A DNA stretch of 49,221 bases from ZC4RG35 sp964388105 (GCA_964388105.1 CAYLYQ010000011.1:1-49221); one strand, 5' to 3'. Positions 9,107 to 16,479 are shown, numbered from the stretch's first letter. A program made the numbers and translations. The notes: generated by a model not told the origin, from the letters alone.

Positions 9107-9457
9107 GTGCCGACAGTGAACCTGACCATGAGCGTGCGGGAACCACTACCGAGGGTGCGAGTCATCGACGTCGCCGGAGAACTGACCGGCTTCGCCGACA
9201 CGGAGATCACCGCTGCCCACGAAGAAGCGGCCCGGGGAGGGGTCGACGCAGTCGTGCTCAACTTCGAAGGACTCGACTACATGAACAGTGGCGGGATCGG
9301 GCTCCTGGTCACGACCCTGATCAGGGCCCAGCGCAGCGGCCATCAGTTGATGGCGTACGGGCTGACCGACCACTACCGCCAGATCTTCTCCCTCACGCGC
9401 CTCGACGAGGCGATCGGCATCTTCGACTCCGAGGCGTCGGCACTCGAAGCCGTCTAG
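9107..9457 (+). CDS. STAS-domain anti-sigma-factor antagonist 2
   Basis: This 116-residue STAS protein is a tandem paralogue of the gene before it. The putative phospho-acceptor is in DYMNSGGIGLLV, and both proteins carry GLTDHYR and a FSLTRL/FTITRL motif. GTG 9107 follows GAGGAGAGGAAT, a good SD region, 10 bases after the previous stop. Two antagonists behind one phosphatase/kinase suggest either two partner proteins or a graded switch. No sigma-factor gene is adjacent, so the regulated target is elsewhere or is not a sigma factor. Confidence 0.86.
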   Translation: MPTVNLTMSVREPLPRVRVIDVAGELTGFADTEITAAHEEAARGGVDAVVLNFEGLDYMNSGGIGLLVTTLIRAQRSGHQLMAYGLTDHYRQIFSLTRLDEAIGIFDSEASALEAV

Positions 9458-9468
9458 TCCAGAGGACG

Positions 9469-9588
9469 ATGATGGCGCCGGGCCGGCTGGGGGGACGCAA
9501 CCGATGGGCCGCCATCACCATCGGGTGGCGCGAGGTTGTGACCGAGACGATGGAACCAGCAGCCGTCTCGGTGTGGGTCCGGTCGTAA
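9469..9588 (+). pseudogene. Remnant of a membrane-sensor C-terminus (paralogue of the gene at 3149)
   Basis: A 39-codon frame (ATG ATG at 9469) ends in REVVTETMEPAAVSVWVRS. This is nearly the same as the end of the membrane protein at 3149-4315 (DVVTETMNPATVGLWIRP). Upstream of these 19 residues nothing resembles that protein. The simplest reading is the leftover 3' end of a deleted paralogue or of a recombination event between the two loci. It could be translated as a tiny peptide, but no clear SD site precedes it. Confidence 0.5.
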
Positions 9589-9641
9589 CGATCACGGAAC
9601 GCCGAAGTGATCTGATCACGGTCATCCGAGAAAGGACGGAG

Positions 9642-10328
9642 ATGGCCGGTGACGAGCAGAACTGGGCGGGGCCCGTGGATGCCTTCCACGTCGGTGAGAT
9701 CGGCGAGGGTGTCCCCACTGGAAACGTCGAGGGTCGTAGGCCGACCGGGCCGCTTCAGGGCTTCGGCCAGCTGTGGCAGAAGACCTACGAAGTGCGCGTC
9801 CCCGGCCCGACCCCGGAGGAGGTGATCGCCACCTGGAAGGCCAACTTCGGCGCCTTCTGGTACCCGGACAACAAGTTCTACGCACCGGCAGGAGGGATCG
9901 CCCCGGGAGAGGTCGCGGTCATCGGCGGCGGCAAGGGGCCGGCGAAGGTCACCACCGGGGTGCGGGTCATCTACGCCGACGACCGCTCCTGGTCGTACAT
10001 GACCCCGGAGGGCCATCCCTGGGCGGCAATCATCACCTTCAGCGCCCACGAGGACGGCGACGGAGCAACCGCCACCAGGATCCACCTCCTGGTGCGCGCC
10101 AACGACCCGCTGTACGAACTGTCGTTCCGGCTCTACACCTCCCGGCTGGAGGACAAGATCTGGAACCACACTCTGACCCAGGTCGCATCTCACTTCGGAG
10201 TGGCCGATCCAGCCGTGGTCTCCACAGTCGCCCTCATCGACAAGCGGCGGCAGTGGAACCAGATGTCGAACCTCTGGAAGAACTCGGCGGTGCGCACTCT
10301 TCTCCGCAGGGACAGAAGAACTGTTTGA
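9642..10328 (+). CDS. SRPBCC/DUF1990-like hypothetical protein
   Basis: This is a 228-residue soluble protein. The central part (YEVRVPGPTPEEVIATW, a beta-rich segment with GVRVIYADDRSWSYMTPEGHP, then LYELSFRLYTSRLEDKIWNHTL) has the beta-sheet plus long C-terminal helix layout of START-like SRPBCC or DUF1990 proteins, which bind hydrophobic ligands. The match is by pattern only. ATG 9642 is preceded by GGACGGAG at 6-8 bases. The frame is open further upstream to 9504 but that stretch overlaps the remnant and looks non-coding. Its TGA overlaps the -35 region of the radical SAM gene. Confidence 0.55.
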   Translation: MAGDEQNWAGPVDAFHVGEIGEGVPTGNVEGRRPTGPLQGFGQLWQKTYEVRVPGPTPEEVIATWKANFGAFWYPDNKFYAPAGGIAPGEVAVIGGGKGPAKVTTGVRVIYADDRSWSYMTPEGHPWAAIITFSAHEDGDGATATRIHLLVRANDPLYELSFRLYTSRLEDKIWNHTLTQVASHFGVADPAVVSTVALIDKRRQWNQMSNLWKNSAVRTLLRRDRRTV

Positions 10329-10346
10329 CCCGAACAGGTGTTCGGG
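10329..10346. promoter_or_regulatory. LexA-type SOS box between -35 and -10
   Basis: CCCGAACAGGTGTTCGGG is a perfect 18-bp palindrome. Its core, CGAACAGGTGTTCG, matches the mycobacterial SOS-box consensus (TCGAACRNNTGTTCGA) except at the outermost bases. It fills the spacer between TTGACC (10325-10330) and TATCGT (10347-10352), an ideal repressor position. Confidence 0.8.
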
Positions 10347-10352
10347 TATCGT
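10347..10352 (+). promoter_or_regulatory. -10 element of a leaderless, SOS-controlled promoter
   Basis: TATCGT is followed by 6 bases and then ATG 10359. A -35 TTGACC lies 16 bases upstream, and the LexA palindrome fills the spacer. This decides the start of the radical SAM gene over the in-frame GTG at 10338, which lies inside the operator. Confidence 0.7.
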
Positions 10353-10358
10353 GGTGGG

Positions 10359-11294
10359 ATGGGAGAGCTGCGGTGGACCGCTCCCGGTGAAGGCGGCCTC
10401 TTCGAGTTGAGCCGACGCGTCGCCGGTAGAGGCGAGTACCGGGGTCTCACCTTCCACGAGATCGAGGCCCGAACGATCCTCAACCACGTCCCCGGCGACT
10501 ACCTGCCGTTCGATTGGACCATCAACCCGTACCGGGGCTGCAGCCACGCCTGCGTGTACTGCTTCGCCCGGCCCACCCACGAATACCTGGGCCTCGACAC
10601 GGGCCGTGACTTCGACAGCCAGATCGTCGTCAAGGTGAACGCCGTCGAATTGACCAGGGCCGAGACAGCTCCCGGGCGCTGGGCCGGTGATTCGATCGCC
10701 ATGGGGACCAACACCGACCCGTATCAGCCGGCCGAGGGGAAGTACCGCCTCACCCGGGGCATACTCGAGGTTCTCGTCGAACGGCGCAATCCCTTCAGCC
10801 TCCTGACCAAGTCGACCCTGTGCCTCAGGGACCTCGAGCTGTTCGCCGAAGCGTCCCGCCACGCCGACATCACGGTCAGCTTCTCCATCGGGACCCTCGA
10901 CGCCGACGTGTGGCGGGAGACCGAGCCGGGGACGCCGCACCCCCAGCGCCGGGTGGAGGCCATCGCCAAGCTCACCGAGGCAGGAGTTCGGACCGGTGTC
11001 CTCATCGCTCCGATCATCCCCGGGCTCTCCGACCACCCCGAACAGGTGGCCACCGTCGAAGCAGCGTGCCGGGACGCCGGCGCCACTTCCGTTCACACGA
11101 TCAAGCTCCACCTCCGCCCCGGCGTCAAGGAGCATTTCATGGGATGGCTCTCCAACGCGCACCCGGAGATGGTGAGCAGATACGAGGAGCTGTACCGGGA
11201 CCGCGCCTACCTGGCCAAATGGTCCTCGCCCCGGCGATCTCAACCTCAACCGAAGCGACCCGCGGTATCACAGCCCGCACTCCCCTTCGGCTGA
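10359..11294 (+). CDS. Radical SAM protein, Rv2578c/SplB-like
   Basis: This 311-residue protein has the cluster motif CSHACVYC (Cys61, Cys65 and Cys68), which binds a 4Fe-4S cluster and SAM. The following FARPTHEYLGLDTGRDF and the AMGTNTDPYQPAE segment are typical of the actinobacterial Rv2578c family, annotated as spore-photoproduct-lyase-like. Its substrate is unknown; a role in DNA-damage handling is suggested by the LexA box in its promoter. The start is fixed by the leaderless -10 element. It follows the SRPBCC-like gene but has its own promoter. Confidence 0.85.
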   Translation: MGELRWTAPGEGGLFELSRRVAGRGEYRGLTFHEIEARTILNHVPGDYLPFDWTINPYRGCSHACVYCFARPTHEYLGLDTGRDFDSQIVVKVNAVELTRAETAPGRWAGDSIAMGTNTDPYQPAEGKYRLTRGILEVLVERRNPFSLLTKSTLCLRDLELFAEASRHADITVSFSIGTLDADVWRETEPGTPHPQRRVEAIAKLTEAGVRTGVLIAPIIPGLSDHPEQVATVEAACRDAGATSVHTIKLHLRPGVKEHFMGWLSNAHPEMVSRYEELYRDRAYLAKWSSPRRSQPQPKRPAVSQPALPFG

Positions 11295-11298
11295 CGAG

Positions 11299-11304
11299 TA
11301 GCTT
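11299..11304 (+). promoter_or_regulatory. -10 element of a leaderless promoter
   Basis: TAGCTT ends 7 bases before the ATG at 11312, with no SD site between. It lies just after the stop of the radical SAM gene. Confidence 0.55.
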
Positions 11305-11311
11305 CTCGATC

Positions 11312-11611
11312 ATGACGAGACGCACCACGCTCACCCGTGCCGCGCTGCTGCTCCTCCTGTTGATAGCGCTCGCAGCGTGTGCCGCCGGGGTCAACGACTC
11401 GGTTGGTGTCCCGGGACCTGACGGCGACACGGCCGGCTTCTTTCTCGGATGGTGGCACGGGATCATCGTCCCGGTCACGTTCGTCATCTCGCTGTTCACA
11501 GACAACGTGAACATCTACGAGGTGCACAACAACGGCAACTGGTACGACTTCGGGTTCGCCCTCGGTGCCGGGATCCTCTTCGGCGGCGGAATCTTCGGCA
11601 GCCGGCGGTAG
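11312..11611 (+). CDS. Small putative lipoprotein or membrane protein
   Basis: This 99-residue protein has an N-terminal RR followed by a Leu-rich stretch and a lipobox-like LAAC with Cys near residue 23. A hydrophobic segment (GIIVPVTFVISLF) and a glycine-rich C-terminal hydrophobic stretch (FALGAGILFGGGIFG) follow. It resembles small envelope proteins of unknown function that often carry HNNGNWYDFGF-type motifs. It probably sits in the cytoplasmic membrane. The gene is monocistronic, leaderless and convergent with the next gene. Confidence 0.7.
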   Translation: MTRRTTLTRAALLLLLLIALAACAAGVNDSVGVPGPDGDTAGFFLGWWHGIIVPVTFVISLFTDNVNIYEVHNNGNWYDFGFALGAGILFGGGIFGSRR

Positions 11612-11622
11612 CCGCACCGCGC

Positions 11623-13329
11623 TCAGCCTCCCAACCGGGCGGCGGTCCAGTCGAGGAGGTCGTCGATGAGTGGTGATTCGGCATCCACCAGATCGAGGTG
11701 GCTCAACCCGTCGTAGACCCTGAAGTCGGGTTCGACACCGTTCTGGCGGATGCCGGCGACGAACCCGTTCTGCAGGTCGAGGGTGATCAGCGGGTCTGCG
11801 CCGCCTTGGGCGATGAGAAGCGGGGCTTCCATCACCCCGCTCGGGATGTTGGCCTCGAGCCTCTCGCCCAAGGGCCCGGTGGAGGGGTCGCGGGCGAACA
11901 CGGGGCGATCACGGCTCAGCGACAGGTCGGCGAGCACCGACACCAGGACGCCGGGCTCGGACAGGCACCGCGTGGCCATCTCCCGCACCAACGGCCGCGC
12001 CGACGGGAACAGATAGTCGGCCACCCTGACATCCGGAAAGGTCTCCCCGTACGCCGCGGCGACGAACGATGCCAGGACCGATCCCCCGGTCACGTCCCCG
12101 AGACCGCCGGTGAGGGCGACGAGGTCAGAGGCCGGGGCGAGGGCCGCCACACCCGACAACGGAACGTCGGATGCGTAGTCCGGCTGGATCTGGCCGGTCC
12201 ACAACGCCGCGTGACCGCCCTGGGAGTGGCCCCACACCACCGTCTGGTTCCCGATCCGGGCTGCGGTCAACTGCCGGGCGGCTCGCACTGCGTCGAGGAC
12301 CGACCTCGCCTCCCCCTCCCCGATCAGGTACGGATGCGGCCCTTCGGTGCCGAGACCCGTGTAATCGGTGGCTACCAGCGCCCAACCCGCCTCGATGACG
12401 CGGTCCTCGATCATCATGGCTCCGGACGCCAATGGCTCCTCGAGAAGGCTCGGGGCACAGTGGCGGGCATAACCCGTCGTCCCGTGAGCCCACGCGATCA
12501 CCGGCCAGTCGCCTCCGAAGGTGACCGGGACCACGACGAGGGCGCTGGCGACCGCCGGTGAGCCGTCTTCGCGGGTGGTGGTGTAGAGGATTCGCCAGCC
12601 GCGACCCTTGGCCGGGTCGGGCATCTCCCGATGGAAGGTCTCGTATCGGAGGAGAGTGCCCGGAGGCGCAGTGAGGTCTTCGGGCGTGTCGTAGAAGCCG
12701 TCGATCACTACTGCCGAGCTGAGGCGTCCGGACAGGCCGAGGGCAAGAACCGCCAGCGCCATCATCGCCACGGCGCCGACGGTGCGTCCCACACGACCCC
12801 ACAGTCCGCGCGGCTCATCCCCGGTCCGCCGAGGCCAAATGCTGTCCAAGAGCAGCCGTGCCCCGAACAGTGCCATCCGGATCCCGAAGAGGACTGCAAC
12901 GACGATCAGTGTGATGTCCGGCCAGGCCACGGCCAGGACTCCGAAGACCGCCTCGGTCACCCCGAACAGGGTGTCGGCGACCCTCTCGTCCCATGTTGCG
13001 CTTCGACGCCAAACCCTGACGATCCGCACGATGCCGGCCAGCACCAGGGCTCCGGCGAGGACGAAGGGGAGGATGGCGACAGCCCTCCCCAACCAGGCGA
13101 CCACGGCAACGCCGAGCACCACCCATCCCGCTCCGATCCATCGCGACCAGGGCTTTCCTTCGGACCATTCGGCCACGCCGGTGACCACACAGGAGATGCC
13201 CACGTACCAACTGAGAACAGCCAGAGAACTGAGAGGCCGCGTGACCAGGAGCATCCCGAGCACGAGGGCACCGGCTCCCGCCAGCGCGGTCACCCATCGC
13301 GAGGTATGAGTCGAGAACCGGGCCGACAC
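11623..13329 (-). CDS. HdeD-like membrane domain fused to a secretory-lipase-type alpha/beta hydrolase
   Basis: In this 568-residue protein, residues 15-200 form about six membrane helices in the pattern of the HdeD/DUF308 family. Residues 205-568 form an alpha/beta hydrolase of the LIP (secretory lipase) family: an oxyanion-type AHGTTG (281-286), nucleophile elbow GHSQGG with Ser369, and a late His in LSHLDLVD as the candidate catalytic base. The hydrolase would be anchored to the membrane, probably on the outer face. GTG 13329 is preceded by TAGCAT with an 8-base spacer. The fusion of these two families is uncommon in my knowledge. Confidence 0.8.
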   Translation of the reverse strand: MSARFSTHTSRWVTALAGAGALVLGMLLVTRPLSSLAVLSWYVGISCVVTGVAEWSEGKPWSRWIGAGWVVLGVAVVAWLGRAVAILPFVLAGALVLAGIVRIVRVWRRSATWDERVADTLFGVTEAVFGVLAVAWPDITLIVVAVLFGIRMALFGARLLLDSIWPRRTGDEPRGLWGRVGRTVGAVAMMALAVLALGLSGRLSSAVVIDGFYDTPEDLTAPPGTLLRYETFHREMPDPAKGRGWRILYTTTREDGSPAVASALVVVPVTFGGDWPVIAWAHGTTGYARHCAPSLLEEPLASGAMMIEDRVIEAGWALVATDYTGLGTEGPHPYLIGEGEARSVLDAVRAARQLTAARIGNQTVVWGHSQGGHAALWTGQIQPDYASDVPLSGVAALAPASDLVALTGGLGDVTGGSVLASFVAAAYGETFPDVRVADYLFPSARPLVREMATRCLSEPGVLVSVLADLSLSRDRPVFARDPSTGPLGERLEANIPSGVMEAPLLIAQGGADPLITLDLQNGFVAGIRQNGVEPDFRVYDGLSHLDLVDAESPLIDDLLDWTAARLGG

Positions 13330-13391
13330 GAGGACCGATGCTAGGTCTCGGAGGATCGAGGAGAGAGTGCGCCGCCCGCCGGCTGGGAGGT

Positions 13392-13429
13392 GGAAGGTCC
13401 CTGGCTGTGGTATCGGTCAGGGACCTTCC
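13392..13429. other. 12-bp perfect inverted repeat in the 237-bp intergenic region
   Basis: GGAAGGTCCCTG (13392-13403) pairs with CAGGGACCTTCC (13418-13429) around a 14-base loop. No T run follows on either strand, so it is not a standard terminator. A second, 7-bp stem (GACCCAT/ATGGGTC) lies at 13503-13522. The interval separates two divergent genes, so the hairpins may be regulator sites or 5' leader structures. Nothing else is recognisable in the interval. Confidence 0.55.
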
Positions 13430-13566
13430 GGAGTGCGGGAGGACACTCTCCAATCATCGGCCGGGGACGCGTCCGCGCTTGAGTCCGGCGCGTGGTGCCG
13501 TGGACCCATTCGGAAATGGGTCTCCCCTGATTCAAGAATTTCCACGCCAGGGCCGATCCGGTCAAT

Positions 13567-14331
13567 GTGACGGCGCCCGTCCTCCCACTCCATGAGGTCC
13601 GATCCAACCCGAGAGACCTCGAGGCGTTGGCAACGATCTGGCGATGGGAGGGGATCGTGCGACGCCTGCTCCCCCGCGTCCTGGCCTCTGGTGAGATCGA
13701 AGCGAGTTTCCAGGCCATCTTCGACGTCCGCTCCACCGTTCCGGTGCTGCGCGGTTACGAGGCTTACGCTCGGTTCCCGGCTGCCCCGCGCATCCCGGCA
13801 GGACTGTGGTTCTCGACCGCCAAGAGGATGGGGCTCTCGATGCCCCTGTCGCTCGCGACGGCGCGAGTCGCCCTGGGCCAGCTCGCGCACCTGCCCCAGA
13901 CAGCCATCCTCTTCGTCAACACCCAGCCCGAAGTGGCGGCCAGCCTGGCCGCCGAGTTGTCCGCCCACTCAGCCGCGAGGGTTGTCTTCGATTTCCCTCC
14001 CTCTGCATTCGGCCAGGCCGGCACGGACTCGGTCATCGAGTTCGTGAGAAGCTGTGGCGTGGGAGTCAGCTTCGACGACGAGCCGTTCGGCGAGGACACG
14101 ATCGAGCGGATTGCCACCACCAACGGGCACCTCGACTTCGTCAAGCTCGACGCCCTCAACACCACGCCCGCGACGGTCGAAGCCACCCGGCGCCTGTCGG
14201 TGTGGTGCCACTCCCGGGGGATCTTCCTTGTCGCCAAGCGGACCGAGGGAATGGCCGATCTGGAGATGCTGCGGGAAGCCGGCATCGACTGGGCACAAGG
14301 ACACGTCCTGTCCCGACCTGCCAGTCTCTGA
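13567..14331 (+). CDS. Degenerate EAL-domain protein
   Basis: This 254-residue protein follows the order of EAL-domain landmarks: YEAYARF for EAL, LFVNTQP for the N-x-S strand, FDFPPSAF for E-(L/I)-T-E, VSFDDEPFGE for DDFGTG, DFVKLD for F-K-I-D, VAKRTEG for AEGVE, and WAQGHVLSRP for GQGxxF. Several metal and catalytic positions are altered (the Glu of ELTE and the DDFG loop). Phosphodiesterase activity is therefore doubtful; c-di-GMP binding or protein contact is more likely. No GGDEF domain is present. GTG 13567 is the first start in the frame, and GTG 13657 is an alternative. Confidence 0.75.
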   Translation: MTAPVLPLHEVRSNPRDLEALATIWRWEGIVRRLLPRVLASGEIEASFQAIFDVRSTVPVLRGYEAYARFPAAPRIPAGLWFSTAKRMGLSMPLSLATARVALGQLAHLPQTAILFVNTQPEVAASLAAELSAHSAARVVFDFPPSAFGQAGTDSVIEFVRSCGVGVSFDDEPFGEDTIERIATTNGHLDFVKLDALNTTPATVEATRRLSVWCHSRGIFLVAKRTEGMADLEMLREAGIDWAQGHVLSRPASL

Positions 14332-14334
14332 ACT

Positions 14335-14340
14335 TATCCT
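14335..14340 (+). promoter_or_regulatory. -10 element of a leaderless promoter
   Basis: TATCCT starts 3 bases after the upstream stop codon and ends 6 bases before ATG 14347. The downstream gene therefore has its own promoter. Confidence 0.6.
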
Positions 14341-14346
14341 TCCCCG

Positions 14347-15081
14347 ATGCGAACGATGACCTGCCATTGCGGCGTGGAGATGGCAGCGCCCGACACCGCC
14401 GCGCTGGTGGAACCGGTCCACCACCACTTCACCGAGAGCCATTCCGAGTTCGGGCTCACCCCGGTGGCGGTGCGCAACTACCTGGATGCCGAAGACCGCG
14501 CCACCGGTGGCACCGAGCGACTGGAGACGATCGGTGAAGTGACCGTTGGCGAGATTGGCCCCGATCGCGCCGACGAGATCATCTCGTTCTTCGACCATGA
14601 CGCATTCAGCGACTTCCCGGCCTGGGCTTCGTGCTACTGCATGTTCTACTTCCTGGGCGGGGGCGAGAACCCCGATTGGGGCAACCAACCCTGGCAGGAC
14701 GTCCGGCAGGCTCAGCACGACCGGATCTCGGCCGGGCGTACCACCGGCGTCGTCGCATACGTCGACGGCAGGCTCGCCGGTTGGTGCAACGCCACGAGCC
14801 GGTCGGAGTTCCCGTCACACCGGAAGGGCGACGATGGGGAAGTGTGCTCGGTGGTCTGCTTCATCGTGGCGCCGCCATATCGGGCCCACGGCCTGGCCGG
14901 CCGGATGCTGGAAGGGGCTGTGGACATGGCCCGAAAGAGAGGTTTCGCCTTCATCGAGGGTTACCCCGTCCGGGACGCCAAGAGCGCCCAAGGCGCCTAT
15001 CACGGGACGTTCGAACTATTCCAGGAACAGGGCTTCGTGATCGCGTCCGAGGAGCCGCTCACGGTCCAGCTGGCCCTCTGA
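14347..15081 (+). CDS. GNAT-family acetyltransferase with a DUF1059-like N-terminus
   Basis: In this 244-residue protein, the first 45 residues (TCHCGVEMAAPDTAALV, HHHFTESH) look like a short DUF1059-type metal-binding module. Residues about 65-244 carry a GNAT fold, with an acetyl-CoA loop region around VAPPYRAHGLAGRMLEGAVDMARKRG. The region CYCMFYFLGGG and the late GTFELFQEQGF helix match a GNAT subfamily seen in actinobacteria. The substrate is unknown. ATG 14347 is fixed by the leaderless promoter. Confidence 0.8.
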   Translation: MRTMTCHCGVEMAAPDTAALVEPVHHHFTESHSEFGLTPVAVRNYLDAEDRATGGTERLETIGEVTVGEIGPDRADEIISFFDHDAFSDFPAWASCYCMFYFLGGGENPDWGNQPWQDVRQAQHDRISAGRTTGVVAYVDGRLAGWCNATSRSEFPSHRKGDDGEVCSVVCFIVAPPYRAHGLAGRMLEGAVDMARKRGFAFIEGYPVRDAKSAQGAYHGTFELFQEQGFVIASEEPLTVQLAL

Positions 15082-15103
15082 GCCCACAGAACCGGATCGT
15101 CCG

Positions 15104-15109
15104 TAGACT
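15104..15109 (+). promoter_or_regulatory. -10 element of a leaderless promoter
   Basis: TAGACT with a 6-base spacer before the ATG at 15116. It supports the reality of the 38-codon gene that follows. Confidence 0.6.
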
Positions 15110-15115
15110 CGGAGC

Positions 15116-15232
15116 ATGAAGCGATTCTTCATCATGGCGCTCGTCGTCGTGGGCATCGTCGGCCTCCTGGCCGCCATGCGCCGCGGCGAAGACGAGAACG
15201 CCGGGTCTTGGACTCACGTCCAGCCTTCGTGA
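15116..15232 (+). CDS. 38-residue single-pass membrane peptide, possibly DLW-39-like
   Basis: The peptide starts MKRFF, has one hydrophobic helix (about residues 5-21), then MRRGEDENAGSW and ends HVQPS. The layout (basic start, one helix, acidic linker, late Trp, about 39 residues) and the position near DUF3566 and gyrA recall the actinobacterial DLW-39 small proteins, but the DLW motif itself is not present. It has a good leaderless promoter, and its TGA overlaps the GTG of the next gene (GTGA), so both are probably translated together. Confidence 0.6.
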   Translation: MKRFFIMALVVVGIVGLLAAMRRGEDENAGSWTHVQPS

Positions 15233-15873
15233 AAGTAGGGATTTCGGTGAGCGGGGAGAGCACGGTTCGCGCCGCGCACTCTCTCGCCGCAGATCCAGGC
15301 GTCGACTCGATCGTGATCATCGGGCCTGCGTCGTCCCAGTTCTACCCGGTGGTCGACGACCCGGGTCAGTGCGACCTGTTGGTCGTCTCCGGCGCGGACG
15401 CTCCTTCTCGATTTGCCGACTCAGGGGTCCCGATGGTCTGGGACGGTGACAACCCCGAAGCCGGGGTCATGGTCTGGGGAGCGTCCCCGGCCGGCCTCGC
15501 CCTCGCCCTCGCCTCACGCGAGGATCAGGAAGCCGATGCCTACCTGGCCCACCCCGACATGGCGGAAGGGCGCGACACGAGGGCCCGGTTCCCTGAGCCG
15601 GTGGGCACCGTCGGCGTCGCCCAGATCCTCGTCGGAGGCCGCAGACTCCTGGCCGGTCGTTGCACCGGGGAGTACGCCGCCGTGATGGCATCCGGCGGAG
15701 CGCGCCGCGTGGCGATGGTCGACGATGCCGCGTTCATGACGGGAGTGGCACTCGCCGCGGGCGTATTGGTGGCAGGCGACGAGCCGAGACCCGTGTGGGC
15801 TGACGCCCTGGGTTACCTCACGACCGCGGCCGGAATGGGCCTGGTGATGGCCGAGGACGCTCCGGCTGCCTAG
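15229..15873 (+). CDS. Hypothetical protein with a Rossmann-like N-terminus
   Basis: This is a 214-residue protein. The opening VKVGISVSGESTVRAAHSL and the VDSIVIIGPA and DLLVVSGAD strands look like a nucleotide-binding alpha/beta fold, but no diagnostic GxGxxG motif is present. I do not recognise the family. GTG 15229 overlaps the stop of the small membrane peptide by 4 bases; TTG 15208 is an alternative start. It converges with the DUF3566 gene and the two overlap by 4 bases. Its place beside gyrA-DUF3566 suggests a conserved but uncharacterised gene. Confidence 0.6.
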   Translation: MKVGISVSGESTVRAAHSLAADPGVDSIVIIGPASSQFYPVVDDPGQCDLLVVSGADAPSRFADSGVPMVWDGDNPEAGVMVWGASPAGLALALASREDQEADAYLAHPDMAEGRDTRARFPEPVGTVGVAQILVGGRRLLAGRCTGEYAAVMASGGARRVAMVDDAAFMTGVALAAGVLVAGDEPRPVWADALGYLTTAAGMGLVMAEDAPAA

Positions 15874-16391
15874 GTGAGGTCGTCGCCGACGGCGAGCTCC
15901 ACCACAGGCGTCTCCTGCGTGGGGATGTCGACCTGCGCCGAAGGTGGCGTCGACCCACCGTTCCCGGACCGATAATCCGCAGGCGGGTGGAGGACTGGAG
16001 CCGCCACAGCCGGGACTGCCGGGTTGAGCGATTCCTCGAGGACCACGATCTCCATGCCGCCGACCACGTCCGAAACGAGGTTGTAGACGATGGCACCGGC
16101 CACGGTGAGGCCGGTCATGGCCACCCAGCCGGCGATGGAGCCGAAGATGAGCACCCGGAGGAACTGTTCCGTGTTGGCGAACGGCTGGGCGCCCTGCTCG
16201 ATGAGGGTGATCTCGACCATGAACTCGGTGATCTTGTCGGGGATCCCTGCCCGGTCGAGCACCGCCCAGAAGATGACCATGCCGAGGACGACGGCCACTG
16301 CGAGCACCGCCCAGACCAGCGCGGACACCTTGAGCGCGGTCCACGGGTCGATCTTGCGGACGATTCGTCTGACGCGGCGAACAGTGGTCAT
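15870..16391 (-). CDS. DUF3566-family membrane protein
   Basis: This 173-residue protein starts MTTVRRVRRIVRKIDPW and has two strong membrane helices at about 19-45 and 72-105, followed by a disordered Pro-rich tail. DUF3566 proteins are nearly always encoded directly downstream of gyrA in actinobacteria, as here. Function is unknown; an envelope or division-related role has been suspected. The ATG at 16391 lies 88 bases after the gyrA stop, and TAGACT on the minus strand in that gap may be a -10 element. As deposited, the gyrA frame runs into this gene because the N run shifts the frame; that fusion is artificial. Confidence 0.85.
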   Translation of the reverse strand: MTTVRRVRRIVRKIDPWTALKVSALVWAVLAVAVVLGMVIFWAVLDRAGIPDKITEFMVEITLIEQGAQPFANTEQFLRVLIFGSIAGWVAMTGLTVAGAIVYNLVSDVVGGMEIVVLEESLNPAVPAVAAPVLHPPADYRSGNGGSTPPSAQVDIPTQETPVVELAVGDDLT

Positions 16392-16479
16392 AAGGGGGGC
16401 TTTCGTGACAAGTCTACGGGAAGGTCCTGCATAGGGAACGTCAAGCCCTCGCCGTTGGGTTCCCGTTTGTCCCCTGGGC

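Noticed and set aside
13330..13566. A c-di-GMP riboswitch before the EAL-like gene
   Set aside because: The two hairpins lack the conserved GEMM core bases, so no riboswitch class can be named.
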